From contig OU365335.1 in assembly GCA_910822395.1 (NCBI GenBank), positions 1,116,001 through 1,180,000 of the forward strand: 64,000 bases of DNA. The letters are read 5' to 3'. Made by a program: the position numbers and the translations under genes. Shown in pieces: positions 1 to 7,918 of the stretch (within the stretch, counting starts at the first letter, position 1; each line of letters begins with the position of its first letter). This DNA comes from Pseudoclavibacter triregionum (GTDB lineage: Bacteria; Actinomycetota; Actinomycetes; Actinomycetales; Microbacteriaceae). The notes beneath the pieces are model-generated. The model was not told the origin of the DNA. It searched no databases and saw only the letters and a program-made list of their open reading frames with translations.

Positions 1-1
1 T

Positions 2-919
2 GTCCCGCTCACGTGGCTGCTGACCGGCACCCTCGCGCTCTCGACCCCCCTCATCTTCGGATCGATGGCGGGCCTCGTCTCCGAGCGCGTCGGCGTCGTG
101 AACATCGCGATCGAGGGCCAGCTCCTCGCGGGCGCCTTCACCTCGGCGCTCATCGCCTCGATGACCGGCTCGAGCTTCGCGGGCCTGCTCGCCGCGATCC
201 TCGCGGGCATGCTCGTCTCGCTCATCCTCGCCGTGTTCTCGCTGAAGTACTGGGTCGACCAGGTCGTCGTCGGCGTCGTCGTGAACATGCTCGTCTCGGG
301 CCTCACCTCGTTCCTCTACTCGAGCGTCATGGTCCGCGACCCGGGCTTCACGAACTCGCCGGCGAAGTACCCGGTGTGGGAGATCCCGGGCCTCTCGGGC
401 ATCCCGATCATCGGCCCGCTGCTCTTCTCGAACACGCCGATCGTCTACCTCATGCTCCTGCTCGTGCCGCTCCTCACCTTCGCGGTGTTCCGCACGCGCT
501 GGGGCCTGCGGATGCGCGCCGTCGGCGAGCACCCGAAGGCGGCCGACACCGTCGGCATCAACGTGAACCGCACGCGCTTCTGGAACGTGCTGCTCTCGGG
601 CGCGATCGCCGGCGCCGGCGGCTCCTTCTTCACGCTCGGCGCGGTCGGCGCCTTCGGCCACGACATGACCGCCGGCCAGGGCTACATCGCCCTCGCGGCG
701 CTCATCTTCGGCCGCTGGCACCCGGTGTACGCGACGCTCGCGGCGCTGCTCTTCGGCTTCGCGACGAACCTCAAGACGCTCGCGAGCCAGGTCGGCGCGC
801 AGATCCCGTCCGAGTTCATGGCGATGATCCCGTACATCGTGACGATCCTCGCCGTCGCCGGCTTCGTCGGGCAGTCGCGCGGCCCCGCCGCCTCCGGCAA
901 GCCGTACCTCAAGTCGTAG
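2..919 (+). CDS. Nucleoside ABC transporter permease, 5' end missing
   Basis: Integral membrane permease of the BPD_transp_2 family, the type that works with a BmpA lipoprotein to import nucleosides. The reading frame is open from base 2, so the true start lies left of the window; 305 codons are present. The N-terminal fragment reads LTGTLALSTPLIFGSMAGLV followed by SERVGVVNIAIEGQLLAGAF, the conserved opening of the second permease (NupQ/YufQ type). About seven further hydrophobic segments follow, and the cytoplasmic coupling loop is RMRAVGEHPKAADTVGINV. The stop is 8 bases before cytidine deaminase, so transport and salvage genes share an operon. This context supports nucleosides rather than sugars or amino acids as cargo. 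The exact nucleoside range cannot be read from the sequence. Confidence 0.9.
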   Translation, partial: VPLTWLLTGTLALSTPLIFGSMAGLVSERVGVVNIAIEGQLLAGAFTSALIASMTGSSFAGLLAAILAGMLVSLILAVFSLKYWVDQVVVGVVVNMLVSGLTSFLYSSVMVRDPGFTNSPAKYPVWEIPGLSGIPIIGPLLFSNTPIVYLMLLLVPLLTFAVFRTRWGLRMRAVGEHPKAADTVGINVNRTRFWNVLLSGAIAGAGGSFFTLGAVGAFGHDMTAGQGYIALAALIFGRWHPVYATLAALLFGFATNLKTLASQVGAQIPSEFMAMIPYIVTILAVAGFVGQSRGPAASGKPYLKS

Positions 920-927
920 GGGAGCGC

Positions 928-1344
928 ATGACCGAGATCGACGCCGCCGACATCGACTGGGAGGCCCTCCGCGCGGCCGCCCGCGCCGCCATGGCGAAGG
1001 CGTACGTCCCCTACTCGAAGTACCCCGTCGGCGCCGCCGCGCTCGTCGACGACGGCCGGATCGTCTCCGGCTGCAACATCGAGAACGCCTCCTACGGCGT
1101 GACGCTCTGCGCCGAGTGCGCGCTCGCCGCCGAGCTCGTCATGGGCGGCGGCGGGAAGCTCGTCGCCTTCGCCTGCGTGAACGGCGACGGCGACACCCTC
1201 ATGCCGTGCGGCCGCTGCCGCCAGCTGCTCTTCGAGCACTCGGCCGAGGGGATGCTCCTCGACACGGTCTCGGGCATCAGGACGATCGACGAGGTGCTGC
1301 CGGACGCCTTCGGGCCGCGGCAGCTGGAGGAGTACCGCGCATGA
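928..1344 (+). CDS. cdd: Cytidine deaminase
   Basis: Cytoplasmic zinc enzyme deaminating cytidine and deoxycytidine to uridine and deoxyuridine. The protein has 138 residues, the usual length of the short tetrameric class. The first zinc ligand and catalytic glutamate lie in NASYGVTLCAECALAAE and the other two zinc cysteines in PCGRCRQ. The start ATG is preceded by GGGGAGCGC. The gene lies 8 bases after the nucleoside permease and its stop overlaps the start of thymidine phosphorylase (ATGA). This fits a pathway that imports pyrimidine nucleosides, deaminates them and then splits off the base. Confidence 0.96.
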   Translation: MTEIDAADIDWEALRAAARAAMAKAYVPYSKYPVGAAALVDDGRIVSGCNIENASYGVTLCAECALAAELVMGGGGKLVAFACVNGDGDTLMPCGRCRQLLFEHSAEGMLLDTVSGIRTIDEVLPDAFGPRQLEEYRA

Positions 1345-2654
1345 GCGAGCAGACCGCACCCGAGGCATTCGACGTCGTCGATCTCATCCGCGCGAAGCGC
1401 GACCGCGCCCGCGAGCTCACCACCGAGGAGCTCGGCTGGCTCGCCTCCCGCTACGCCTCGGGCGTCGTCGCCGACGAGCAGATGTCGGCCATGGCGATGG
1501 CGATCTTCCTCAACGGCATGTCGCGCCGCGAGATCCGCGACCTCACCCTCGCGATGATCGCGACGGGCGAGCGGATGGACTTCTCCTCGCTCGGCGTCCC
1601 CACCGCCGACAAGCACTCCACGGGCGGCGTCGGCGACAAGATCACGCTCCCGCTCATGCCGCTCGTCGCCTCGTTCGGGGTCGCCGTGCCGCAGCTCTCG
1701 GGCCGCGGCCTCGGCCACACGGGCGGCACGCTCGACAAGCTCGAGTCGATCCCGGGCTGGCGCGCGGAGCTCTCGAACGAGGAGATGCTCGCCGTCATGC
1801 GCGAGGTCGGCGGCGTCGTGTGCGCCGCGGGCTCGGGCCTCGCGCCCGCCGACCGCAAGCTCTACGCCCTCCGCGACGTGACGGGCACGGTCGAGTGCAT
1901 CCCGCTCATCGCCTCGAGCATCATGTCGAAGAAGATCGCCGAGGGCACCGACTCGCTCGTGCTCGACGTGAAGTTCGGCTCGGGCTCGTTCATGGGCGAC
2001 ATCGAGCGCTCGCGCGAGCTCGCCGAGGTCATGGTGCAGCTCGGCGAAGACGCCGGCGTGACGACCTCCGCCCTCCTCACGAACATGCACGTGCCGCTCG
2101 GCCTCGCGATCGGCAACGCGAACGAGGTGCGCGAGTCGGTCGAGGTGCTCGCGGGCGGCGGCCCCGCCGACGTCGTCGAGCTCACGCTCGAGACCGCGCG
2201 CGAGATGCTCCGCCTCGCCGGGCAGCCGGACGCCGACGTCGAGGGCCACCTCGCCGGCGGCAAGGCGATGGACGTGTGGCGCCGCTGGGTGGCCGTGCAG
2301 GGCGGCGACCCGGATGCCGCGCTGCCGCAGCCGAAGGAGTCGCTCGAGGTGCGAGCCGAGCGCGACGGCGTGCTCGTCGAGCAGCTCGCGCTGCCCTTCG
2401 GCGTCGCCGCCTGGCGACTCGGCGCCGGCCGCGCCCGCAAGGAGGACGCCGTCGTCCACGCCGCCGGCATCGACCTCGCGAAGAAGCCCGGCGACGCCGT
2501 TAAGGCGGGGGAGGTCCTGTTCACCCTCCGCGCCGACGACGCCGCCCGCTTCGACCGCGCGCTCGAGGCCCTCGACGGCGCCTACGCCATCGGCGACCCC
2601 GGCGACGAGATCCGCGACGGCGGCCCCCTCATCGCCGACCGCATCGGGGCGTAG
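1341..2654 (+). CDS. deoA: Thymidine phosphorylase
   Basis: Catalyses phosphorolysis of thymidine or deoxyuridine to base plus 2-deoxyribose 1-phosphate. The protein has 437 residues, typical of the DeoA/PdpA family. The glycosyltransferase family signature is visible as SGRGLGHTGGTLDKLESIPG (residues about 115-135), and the phosphate-binding segment as KHSTGGVGDK. The start ATG overlaps the cdd stop by 4 bases, giving translational coupling. It completes the permease-cdd-deoA operon. The gene could also act on uridine (pyrimidine-nucleoside phosphorylase); the sequence alone does not separate the two specificities with certainty. Confidence 0.94.
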   Translation: MSEQTAPEAFDVVDLIRAKRDRARELTTEELGWLASRYASGVVADEQMSAMAMAIFLNGMSRREIRDLTLAMIATGERMDFSSLGVPTADKHSTGGVGDKITLPLMPLVASFGVAVPQLSGRGLGHTGGTLDKLESIPGWRAELSNEEMLAVMREVGGVVCAAGSGLAPADRKLYALRDVTGTVECIPLIASSIMSKKIAEGTDSLVLDVKFGSGSFMGDIERSRELAEVMVQLGEDAGVTTSALLTNMHVPLGLAIGNANEVRESVEVLAGGGPADVVELTLETAREMLRLAGQPDADVEGHLAGGKAMDVWRRWVAVQGGDPDAALPQPKESLEVRAERDGVLVEQLALPFGVAAWRLGAGRARKEDAVVHAAGIDLAKKPGDAVKAGEVLFTLRADDAARFDRALEALDGAYAIGDPGDEIRDGGPLIADRIGA

Positions 2655-2704
2655 GGTTCGCTCCGAGCGGCATCCGCACCCGGGTCGAATTCTCGCAAAC
2701 CGTA

Positions 2705-2710
2705 TATGAT
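2705..2710 (+). promoter_or_regulatory. Probable -10 box TATGAT for the aldehyde dehydrogenase gene
   Basis: TATGAT differs from TATAAT by one base and sits in an AT-richer patch after the deoA stop. The predicted transcript would start near 2717 and give a leader of about 25 bases that carries the GAGGAG ribosome binding site. No convincing -35 box is visible. Confidence 0.45.
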
Positions 2711-2741
2711 CGCGGCAGTTCCGACACGAGGAGATGCACCC

Positions 2742-4265
2742 ATGGCCTACGACTACGCGAAGCCCGAGGGGCTTCCCGAGAAGCTCCAGCTCTTCATCGA
2801 CGGCGAGTGGATGGACGCCTCGGGCGGCCAGACCTTCGACGTCACCGAGCCCGTGAACAACGAGAAGTACTGCGTCGCCGCCTCCGCGCAGCCCGAGGAC
2901 GTCGACAAGGCCGTCGCCGCCGCGAAGAAGGCCTTCGACGAGGGCCCGTGGCCCCGCATGCTCAACCGCGAGCGCTCGCGCATCCTCCACAAGATCGCCG
3001 ACATCGTCGAATCGCGCGACGCCGAGCTCGCCCTCCTCGAGTCGTGGGACTCGGGCCTCCCCATCACGCAGGCGAAGGGCCAGGCCCGCCGCGCCGCCGA
3101 GAACTTCCGCTTCTTCGCGGACCTCATCGTCGCGCAGGTCGACGACTCGTTCCGGGTCCCCGGCCGCCAGATGAACTACGTGAACCGCAAGCCGATCGGC
3201 GTCGCGGGCCTCATCACGCCGTGGAACGTCCCCTTCATGCAGGAGTCGTGGAAGCTCGCCCCGGCCCTCGCCACGGGCAACACGGTGGTCCTCAAGCCGG
3301 CCTCCTACACGCCGCTCTCGGCCGCCCTCTGGCCGGACATCTTCCGCGAGGCGGGCCTCCCGGACGGCGTCTTCAACCTCATCCTCGGCTCGGGCGGCGT
3401 CGCGGGCGACCGCCTCGTGAAGCACCCCGACGTGCCGCTCATCTCGTTCACGGGCGACTCGTCGACCGGCGCCACGCTCTCGACGAACGCCGCGCCGCTG
3501 CTCAAGGGACTCTCGCTCGAGCTCGGCGGCAAGTCGCCGTCGGTCGTCTTCGCCGACGCCGACCTCGACGAGGCGCTCGACGCCACGCTCTTCTCGGTCA
3601 TGTCGCTGAACGGCGAGCGCTGCACCGCCGGCTCGCGCATCCTCGTCGAGCGCTCGATCTACGACGAGTTCCTCGAGCGCTTCGCGGAGCGCGCGAAGAA
3701 CATCGTCGTCGGCCTCCCGAACGACCCGAAGACCGAGGTCGGCGCGCTCGTCCACTCGAAGCACTTCGAGAAGGTCATGTCCTACGTCGAGATCGGCAAG
3801 GAGGAGGGACGCCTCCTCGCCGGCGGCGGCCGCCCGGAGGGCTTCGAGGAGGGCAACTTCGTCGCCCCGACCGTCTTCGCCGACGTGAAGCCGGACGCCC
3901 GCATCTTCCAGGAGGAGATCTTCGGCCCGGTCGTCGCGATCACGCCCTTCGACACCGACGAGGAGGCGCTCCAGCTCGCGAACGACACGAAGTACGGCCT
4001 CGCCTCCTACGTGTGGACGACGAACCTCAAGCGCGCCCACAACTTCGCCCACGGCATCAACGCGGGCATGGTGTGGCTCAACTCGAACAACGTGCGCGAC
4101 CTCCGCACCCCGTTCGGCGGCGTGAAGGCCTCGGGCCTCGGACGCGAGGGCGGCTACCGCTCGGTCGACTTCTACACGACGCAGCAGTCGATCCAGATCA
4201 CGCTCAACGAGGCGCACTCGCCGCGCTTCGGCGCCGGCGCGGACATGCAGGTCACGAACAGATAG
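2742..4265 (+). CDS. NAD(P)-dependent aldehyde dehydrogenase (HpaE/betaine-aldehyde type)
   Basis: Oxidises an aldehyde to the acid with NAD(P)+. The protein has 507 residues, the usual length. Family hallmarks are WNVPF near residue 165, the general-base glutamate in LELGGKSPSVVF and the catalytic cysteine in NGERCTAGSRILV. The GERCTAGSR form resembles 5-carboxymethyl-2-hydroxymuconate semialdehyde dehydrogenases (HpaE), but no other homoprotocatechuate gene is present, so the substrate is open. An in-frame ATG at 2706 overlaps the -10 box; the ATG at 2742 is preferred because GAGGAG lies 8 bases upstream. It follows deoA by 87 bases but has its own promoter and a hairpin after it. A role in disposing of acetaldehyde from deoxyribose breakdown is possible but only inferred from position. 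Confidence 0.85.
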   Translation: MAYDYAKPEGLPEKLQLFIDGEWMDASGGQTFDVTEPVNNEKYCVAASAQPEDVDKAVAAAKKAFDEGPWPRMLNRERSRILHKIADIVESRDAELALLESWDSGLPITQAKGQARRAAENFRFFADLIVAQVDDSFRVPGRQMNYVNRKPIGVAGLITPWNVPFMQESWKLAPALATGNTVVLKPASYTPLSAALWPDIFREAGLPDGVFNLILGSGGVAGDRLVKHPDVPLISFTGDSSTGATLSTNAAPLLKGLSLELGGKSPSVVFADADLDEALDATLFSVMSLNGERCTAGSRILVERSIYDEFLERFAERAKNIVVGLPNDPKTEVGALVHSKHFEKVMSYVEIGKEEGRLLAGGGRPEGFEEGNFVAPTVFADVKPDARIFQEEIFGPVVAITPFDTDEEALQLANDTKYGLASYVWTTNLKRAHNFAHGINAGMVWLNSNNVRDLRTPFGGVKASGLGREGGYRSVDFYTTQQSIQITLNEAHSPRFGAGADMQVTNR

Positions 4266-4287
4266 CCTGCCAGCACCCCGCGAGCAC

Positions 4288-4317
4288 GGAAGGCGCCGGA
4301 GCGATCCGGCGCCTTCC
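4288..4317 (+). terminator. Perfect 13-bp hairpin after the aldehyde dehydrogenase gene
   Basis: GGAAGGCGCCGGA pairs perfectly with TCCGGCGCCTTCC around a GCGA loop, 22 bases after the stop codon. There is no T-tract, as is common in high-GC actinobacteria. Confidence 0.7.
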
Positions 4318-4392
4318 GGCGTTGTGCCACCGGACCAAGCGCGCCGCCGCTCCTCCGTCCATCGGCACATGGTCGGGCGACCCGGCGCCCGA

Positions 4393-4398
4393 TAGGAT
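4393..4398 (+). promoter_or_regulatory. Possible -10 box TAGGAT upstream of add
   Basis: TAGGAT lies between the upstream hairpin and add. It would give a leader of roughly 78 bases. It fits the TANNNT pattern seen elsewhere in the window, but there is no -35 support. Confidence 0.35.
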
Positions 4399-4481
4399 GG
4401 AGGCCTGCCGGAATCTCGGCGCGCGGACCCTGCGACATCCGCGCGTGTCGATGGGATCCGGGACGTTCAAGGGAGAATGCC

Positions 4482-5627
4482 GTGCCGCTGTCGAGCCTTG
4501 CCGCCGACTACTCGCTCGCCGACGGGACCCCGATCCGCGCGCTCCCGAAGGTGTCGCTCCACGACCACCTCGACGGGGCCGTGCGCCCGCAGACGCTCCT
4601 CGAGCTCGGCGACGAGCTGGGCGTCGAGCTGCCGGCCGCGACCGCCCCCGAGCTCGCGGACTGGTTCGTCGAGCAGTCCGACTCGGGATCGCTCGTCGAG
4701 TACCTCACGACCTTCCAGCTCACGACCTCGGTCATGCAGACGCGCCAGGGCCTGCGCCGCGTCGCGCGCGACTACGTGAACGACCTCGTCGCCGACGGCG
4801 TCCTCTACGGCGAGGTGCGCTGGGCGCCCGAGCAGCACCTCCGCCGCGGTCTCTCGCTCGACGAGGCCGTCGAGGCCGTGCAGGAGGGCCTCGAGCAGGG
4901 GCTCGACGACGCGCGGGCCGCGGGCGCGACGATCCGCGTCGGGCAGCTCCTCTGCGCCATGCGCCACCAGGGCGACGGCCGCGACATCGCCGAGCTCGCC
5001 CTCCGCCACCGCCGCCGCGGCGTCGCCGGCTTCGACATCGCGGGCCCGGAGGAGGGCTTCTCGCCCTCGCGCCTCCAGGCCGCCTTCGACCTCCTCATGG
5101 AGGAGTGGATGCCCGTCACCGTGCACGCCGGCGAGGCCGACGGGCTCGAGTCGATCCGCAGCGCCATCCTCGACGCGGGGGCGCTCCGCCTCGGCCACGG
5201 CGTCCGCATCGCCGACGACCTCGAGATCGCGTCGGAGGACGAGTCGGGCACGACCGTCGCCCTCGGCCCGCTCGCGCAGTGGGTGAAGGACCGTCGCATC
5301 CCGCTCGAGCTGTGCCCGACCTCGAACGTGCAGACGGGCGCCTTCGAGGACTGGGGCGAGGACCTCGCCGACCACCCCTTCGACCTGCTCTACCAGCTCG
5401 GCTTCACCGTCACCGTGAACACCGACAACCGCACGCAGTCGGGCACGACGCTCACGAAGGAGCTGTCGCTGCTCGCGGACGCCTTCGACTACGATCTCGA
5501 CGACCTCGAGACCTTCCAGCTCAACGCGGCCGAGGCGGCGTTCCTGCCGGTCGAGGACCGCGAGGAGCTCTCCGACATGATCCAGGACGGCTTCGACGAG
5601 GCCGCGGGCGAAGGCGGCTCCCGATGA
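4482..5627 (+). CDS. add: Adenosine deaminase
   Basis: Zinc metalloenzyme converting adenosine and deoxyadenosine to inosine and deoxyinosine. The protein has 381 residues. Metal and substrate motifs are SLHDHLDGA at the N-terminus, the histidine in TVHAGEADG, RLGHGV, and the C-terminal NTDNRTQSGTTL that supplies the conserved aspartates. The GTG start is chosen because AAGGGAGA lies about 7 bases upstream and the protein then begins at the usual distance from HDHLDG. The stop overlaps the next gene's start (ATGA). Together with purine nucleoside phosphorylase at 7915-8778 it supplies the purine arm of nucleoside salvage. Confidence 0.95.
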   Translation: MPLSSLAADYSLADGTPIRALPKVSLHDHLDGAVRPQTLLELGDELGVELPAATAPELADWFVEQSDSGSLVEYLTTFQLTTSVMQTRQGLRRVARDYVNDLVADGVLYGEVRWAPEQHLRRGLSLDEAVEAVQEGLEQGLDDARAAGATIRVGQLLCAMRHQGDGRDIAELALRHRRRGVAGFDIAGPEEGFSPSRLQAAFDLLMEEWMPVTVHAGEADGLESIRSAILDAGALRLGHGVRIADDLEIASEDESGTTVALGPLAQWVKDRRIPLELCPTSNVQTGAFEDWGEDLADHPFDLLYQLGFTVTVNTDNRTQSGTTLTKELSLLADAFDYDLDDLETFQLNAAEAAFLPVEDREELSDMIQDGFDEAAGEGGSR

Positions 5628-6127
5628 GCGCCGGCAAGCCGACCGTCCTCCGCTTCGACGCGAGCTGCGTCGAGCTCGACGTGCGCGTCGCGACGTGGGA
5701 GGACGCCGTGCTCGAGGCCGGGCGCCTCCTCGCCGCCCACGGCTTCGCGACGGCCGACTACGGCCCGCACATGGTCGACGTCATCGAGCGCTTCGGCCCG
5801 TACGTCGTCATCGCGCCGGGCATCGCGCTCGTGCACGCGCGCCCGGGGCGCGACACGATCGCGAACGGCATGGTCGCGCTCACGCTCGCCGAGCCCGTCC
5901 ACTTCGGCCACGCCCACTACGACCCGGTGCGCCTCGTCATGGGCGTCGCCGTGACGCGCGCCGAGGACCACCTCTCGGTCGTCGCCTCCATCGCGAACGC
6001 GATCGACGGGGGCGGCGTGCTCGAGCGGGCGATGAAGCTGCGGAACCCGCAGGACTTCGTCGACCGCTTCGTCGCGCGCCACGACGACCTCGAGGTCGTC
6101 TCCTCGGAGGCCGAGGCGGCGAGCTAG
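5624..6127 (+). CDS. Orphan PTS EIIA-like protein (fructose/mannitol/ascorbate class)
   Basis: The 167-residue protein looks like a PTS_EIIA type 2 domain, which carries a phosphohistidine in sugar phosphotransferase systems. The likely phosphorylated histidine is in VIAPGIALVHARPG (near residue 70), matching the APGIALPH/R pattern of such domains. No EIIB or EIIC gene is nearby. The start overlaps the add stop (ATGA), so both are co-translated. An unlinked EIIA encoded with adenosine deaminase suggests either a shared EIIA for a PTS elsewhere or a regulatory role in nucleoside metabolism; the latter is speculation. The C-terminal end is acidic and Glu/Ala-rich. Confidence 0.7.
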   Translation: MSAGKPTVLRFDASCVELDVRVATWEDAVLEAGRLLAAHGFATADYGPHMVDVIERFGPYVVIAPGIALVHARPGRDTIANGMVALTLAEPVHFGHAHYDPVRLVMGVAVTRAEDHLSVVASIANAIDGGGVLERAMKLRNPQDFVDRFVARHDDLEVVSSEAEAAS

Positions 6128-6145
6128 CGGAAGCCCGCCCGCCCG

Positions 6146-7918
6146 CTAGCCGGCCAGCTCCGTCAGCGCGTCCGCCATCGCGCTCGCCGCGCTCGCGGCC
6201 GCCGCGCGGGCGGTCGCCCGGCGCTCGCCGGCCGTGCCCTCCTCGCCGACCGCGTCGACGTAGCACTTGATCTTCGGCTCGGTCCCGGAGGGGCGCACCA
6301 TGACGCGCGTCCCGTCGGCGAGGCGCAGCCGGAGGATGTCGGCGGGCGGCTGCCCGCCGATCCCCGTCGCGAGGTCGTCGACCGAGGCGATCGCGACGCC
6401 CGCGAGCTCGGCGAGTCCGCCCTCGGCGAGCGCCGCGCGGAGCGAGGCCATGACGAGTGGGATCTCCGCGACGCGCTCGAAGCGCACGGAGCGCTGCACC
6501 GACTCGAAGCAGCCGAAGGTCTCGGCGAACTCGTCGTCGAGGTCGCGCAGCGTGCGCCCCTTCGCGGCGAGGCCGCAGGCCTGCTCGAGGATCGCGACGG
6601 CCGCCGAGATGCCGTCCTTGTCGTGGACGTCGGCGGGATTCACGAGGTAGCCGAGGGCCTCCTCGTAGCCGAAGACGATGCCGGGCGCGCGGGAGATCCA
6701 CTTGAAGCCCGTCGGCGTCTCGGCGTAGCCGAGGCCGAAGCGCTCCGCGACCTTCGAGAGCGCGGGGGAGGAGACGAGCGAGGTCGCGAGCGTCTGCGAA
6801 GCGGCGTCGCCGGAGGCCGCGGCGAGGGCGGCCGCCCGCCAGCCGAGGAGCTTGCCGAGGTCATTGCCGCCGAGGCGCTCCCAGGCGCCGTCCGCGTTGC
6901 GGAGCGCGACGGCGAGTCGGTCGGCGTCCGGGTCGTGGGCGATGACGAGGTCGGCGTCCTCGCGCTCCGCCGCCGAGAATGCGAGGTCGAGCGCGCCCGG
7001 CTCCTCGGGGTTCGGGAAGTCGACGGTCGGGAAGGTGCCGTCGGGCTCGATCTGCTCCTGCACGAGGATCGGCTCGGGCAGGCCGATCCGCTCGAGCACC
7101 TCCTGGAACGTCTCCCACCCGACGCCGTGCATGGGCGTGTAGACGACCTTGAGGGGGTGCACCTCGCCGAGGAAGACGCGGGCCGTGCGGTCGATGTACG
7201 CGTCGACGATCGACTCGTCGGCGGTCTCGTAGTCCTCCGAGCGGGGCAGCTCGCTCACGCGCTCCTTGTTCGCGACGCGCTCGATGCGGGCCGCGATCTC
7301 CGCGTCGGCCGGCGCGACGATCTGCGAGCCGCCGTCGGCGCCGCCGAGGTAGACCTTGTAGCCGTTGTCCCACTTCGGGTTGTGGGATGCCGTGACCATG
7401 ACGCCCGCGGTCGTCTCGAGGTGCCTCACGGCGAAGGCGACGAGCGGCGTCGGCAGGCGGCGGGGGAGGAGGATCGCCCGGACGCCCGCGCCCGCCATGA
7501 GCTCGGCGGTGTCGCGCGCGTAGACGTCGGAGTTCACGCGCGCGTCGTAGCCGATGACGACGCTCGGCTGCCCGGTGCCCTCGGCCTCGGCTCGGGCGAG
7601 GAGGTACTCGGCGAAGCCGCGCGCGGCCTGGCCGACGAGCACGCGGTTCATCCGGTTCGGGCCCGCGCCCTGGCGGCCGCGGAGGCCTGCGGTGCCGAAG
7701 GCGAGGCGGGCGGCGAAGCGGTCGTCGAGCTCGCGCCAGGCGGCGGCCTCGAGCCCCTCGGTCTCGTCGGTGATGTCGGCGTCGACGGCGGTCGGCTCGC
7801 CCGCGGCCTGGAGGAGCTCGTCGAGCTCGGCGCGCGTGCGCGGGTCCGGGTCCTGCTCGATCCAGGCGATCGCGGCCTGGCGGAGGGCGACCTGGCGCTG
7901 GCGGTTGAGGACGCTCAT
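6146..7918 (-). CDS. Phospho-sugar mutase (PGM2-like; phosphopentomutase or phosphomannomutase)
   Basis: Alpha-D-phosphohexomutase superfamily enzyme of 590 residues with all four domains. The phosphoserine loop is VTASHNPKWDNGYKVY, the metal loop DPDADR, the sugar-binding loop GYEEAL and the phosphate-binding loop RPSGTEPKIK. The long form and the ASHNPKxDNGYKVY phosphoserine segment resemble PGM2-type enzymes, which are known to act as phosphopentomutases. Its start overlaps the stop of purine nucleoside phosphorylase (ATGA), which makes ribose 1-phosphate. I therefore favour a phosphopentomutase role, with phosphomannomutase/phosphoglucomutase activity as the alternative that automatic annotation would give. 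Confidence 0.85.
   Translation of the reverse strand: MSVLNRQRQVALRQAAIAWIEQDPDPRTRAELDELLQAAGEPTAVDADITDETEGLEAAAWRELDDRFAARLAFGTAGLRGRQGAGPNRMNRVLVGQAARGFAEYLLARAEAEGTGQPSVVIGYDARVNSDVYARDTAELMAGAGVRAILLPRRLPTPLVAFAVRHLETTAGVMVTASHNPKWDNGYKVYLGGADGGSQIVAPADAEIAARIERVANKERVSELPRSEDYETADESIVDAYIDRTARVFLGEVHPLKVVYTPMHGVGWETFQEVLERIGLPEPILVQEQIEPDGTFPTVDFPNPEEPGALDLAFSAAEREDADLVIAHDPDADRLAVALRNADGAWERLGGNDLGKLLGWRAAALAAASGDAASQTLATSLVSSPALSKVAERFGLGYAETPTGFKWISRAPGIVFGYEEALGYLVNPADVHDKDGISAAVAILEQACGLAAKGRTLRDLDDEFAETFGCFESVQRSVRFERVAEIPLVMASLRAALAEGGLAELAGVAIASVDDLATGIGGQPPADILRLRLADGTRVMVRPSGTEPKIKCYVDAVGEEGTAGERRATARAAAASAASAMADALTELAG

Noticed and set aside
2706-2741. Upstream ATG for the aldehyde dehydrogenase giving a 12-residue longer protein
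   Set aside because: This ATG lies within the -10 box, so it would not be in the transcript; ATG 2742 has the ribosome binding site.
1092-4370. Very long open frame on the minus strand opposite cdd, deoA and the aldehyde dehydrogenase
   Set aside because: Its product is a run of Arg, Glu, Val and Ala with no domain. The opposite strand carries three well-recognised genes. Such mirror frames are expected at this GC content.
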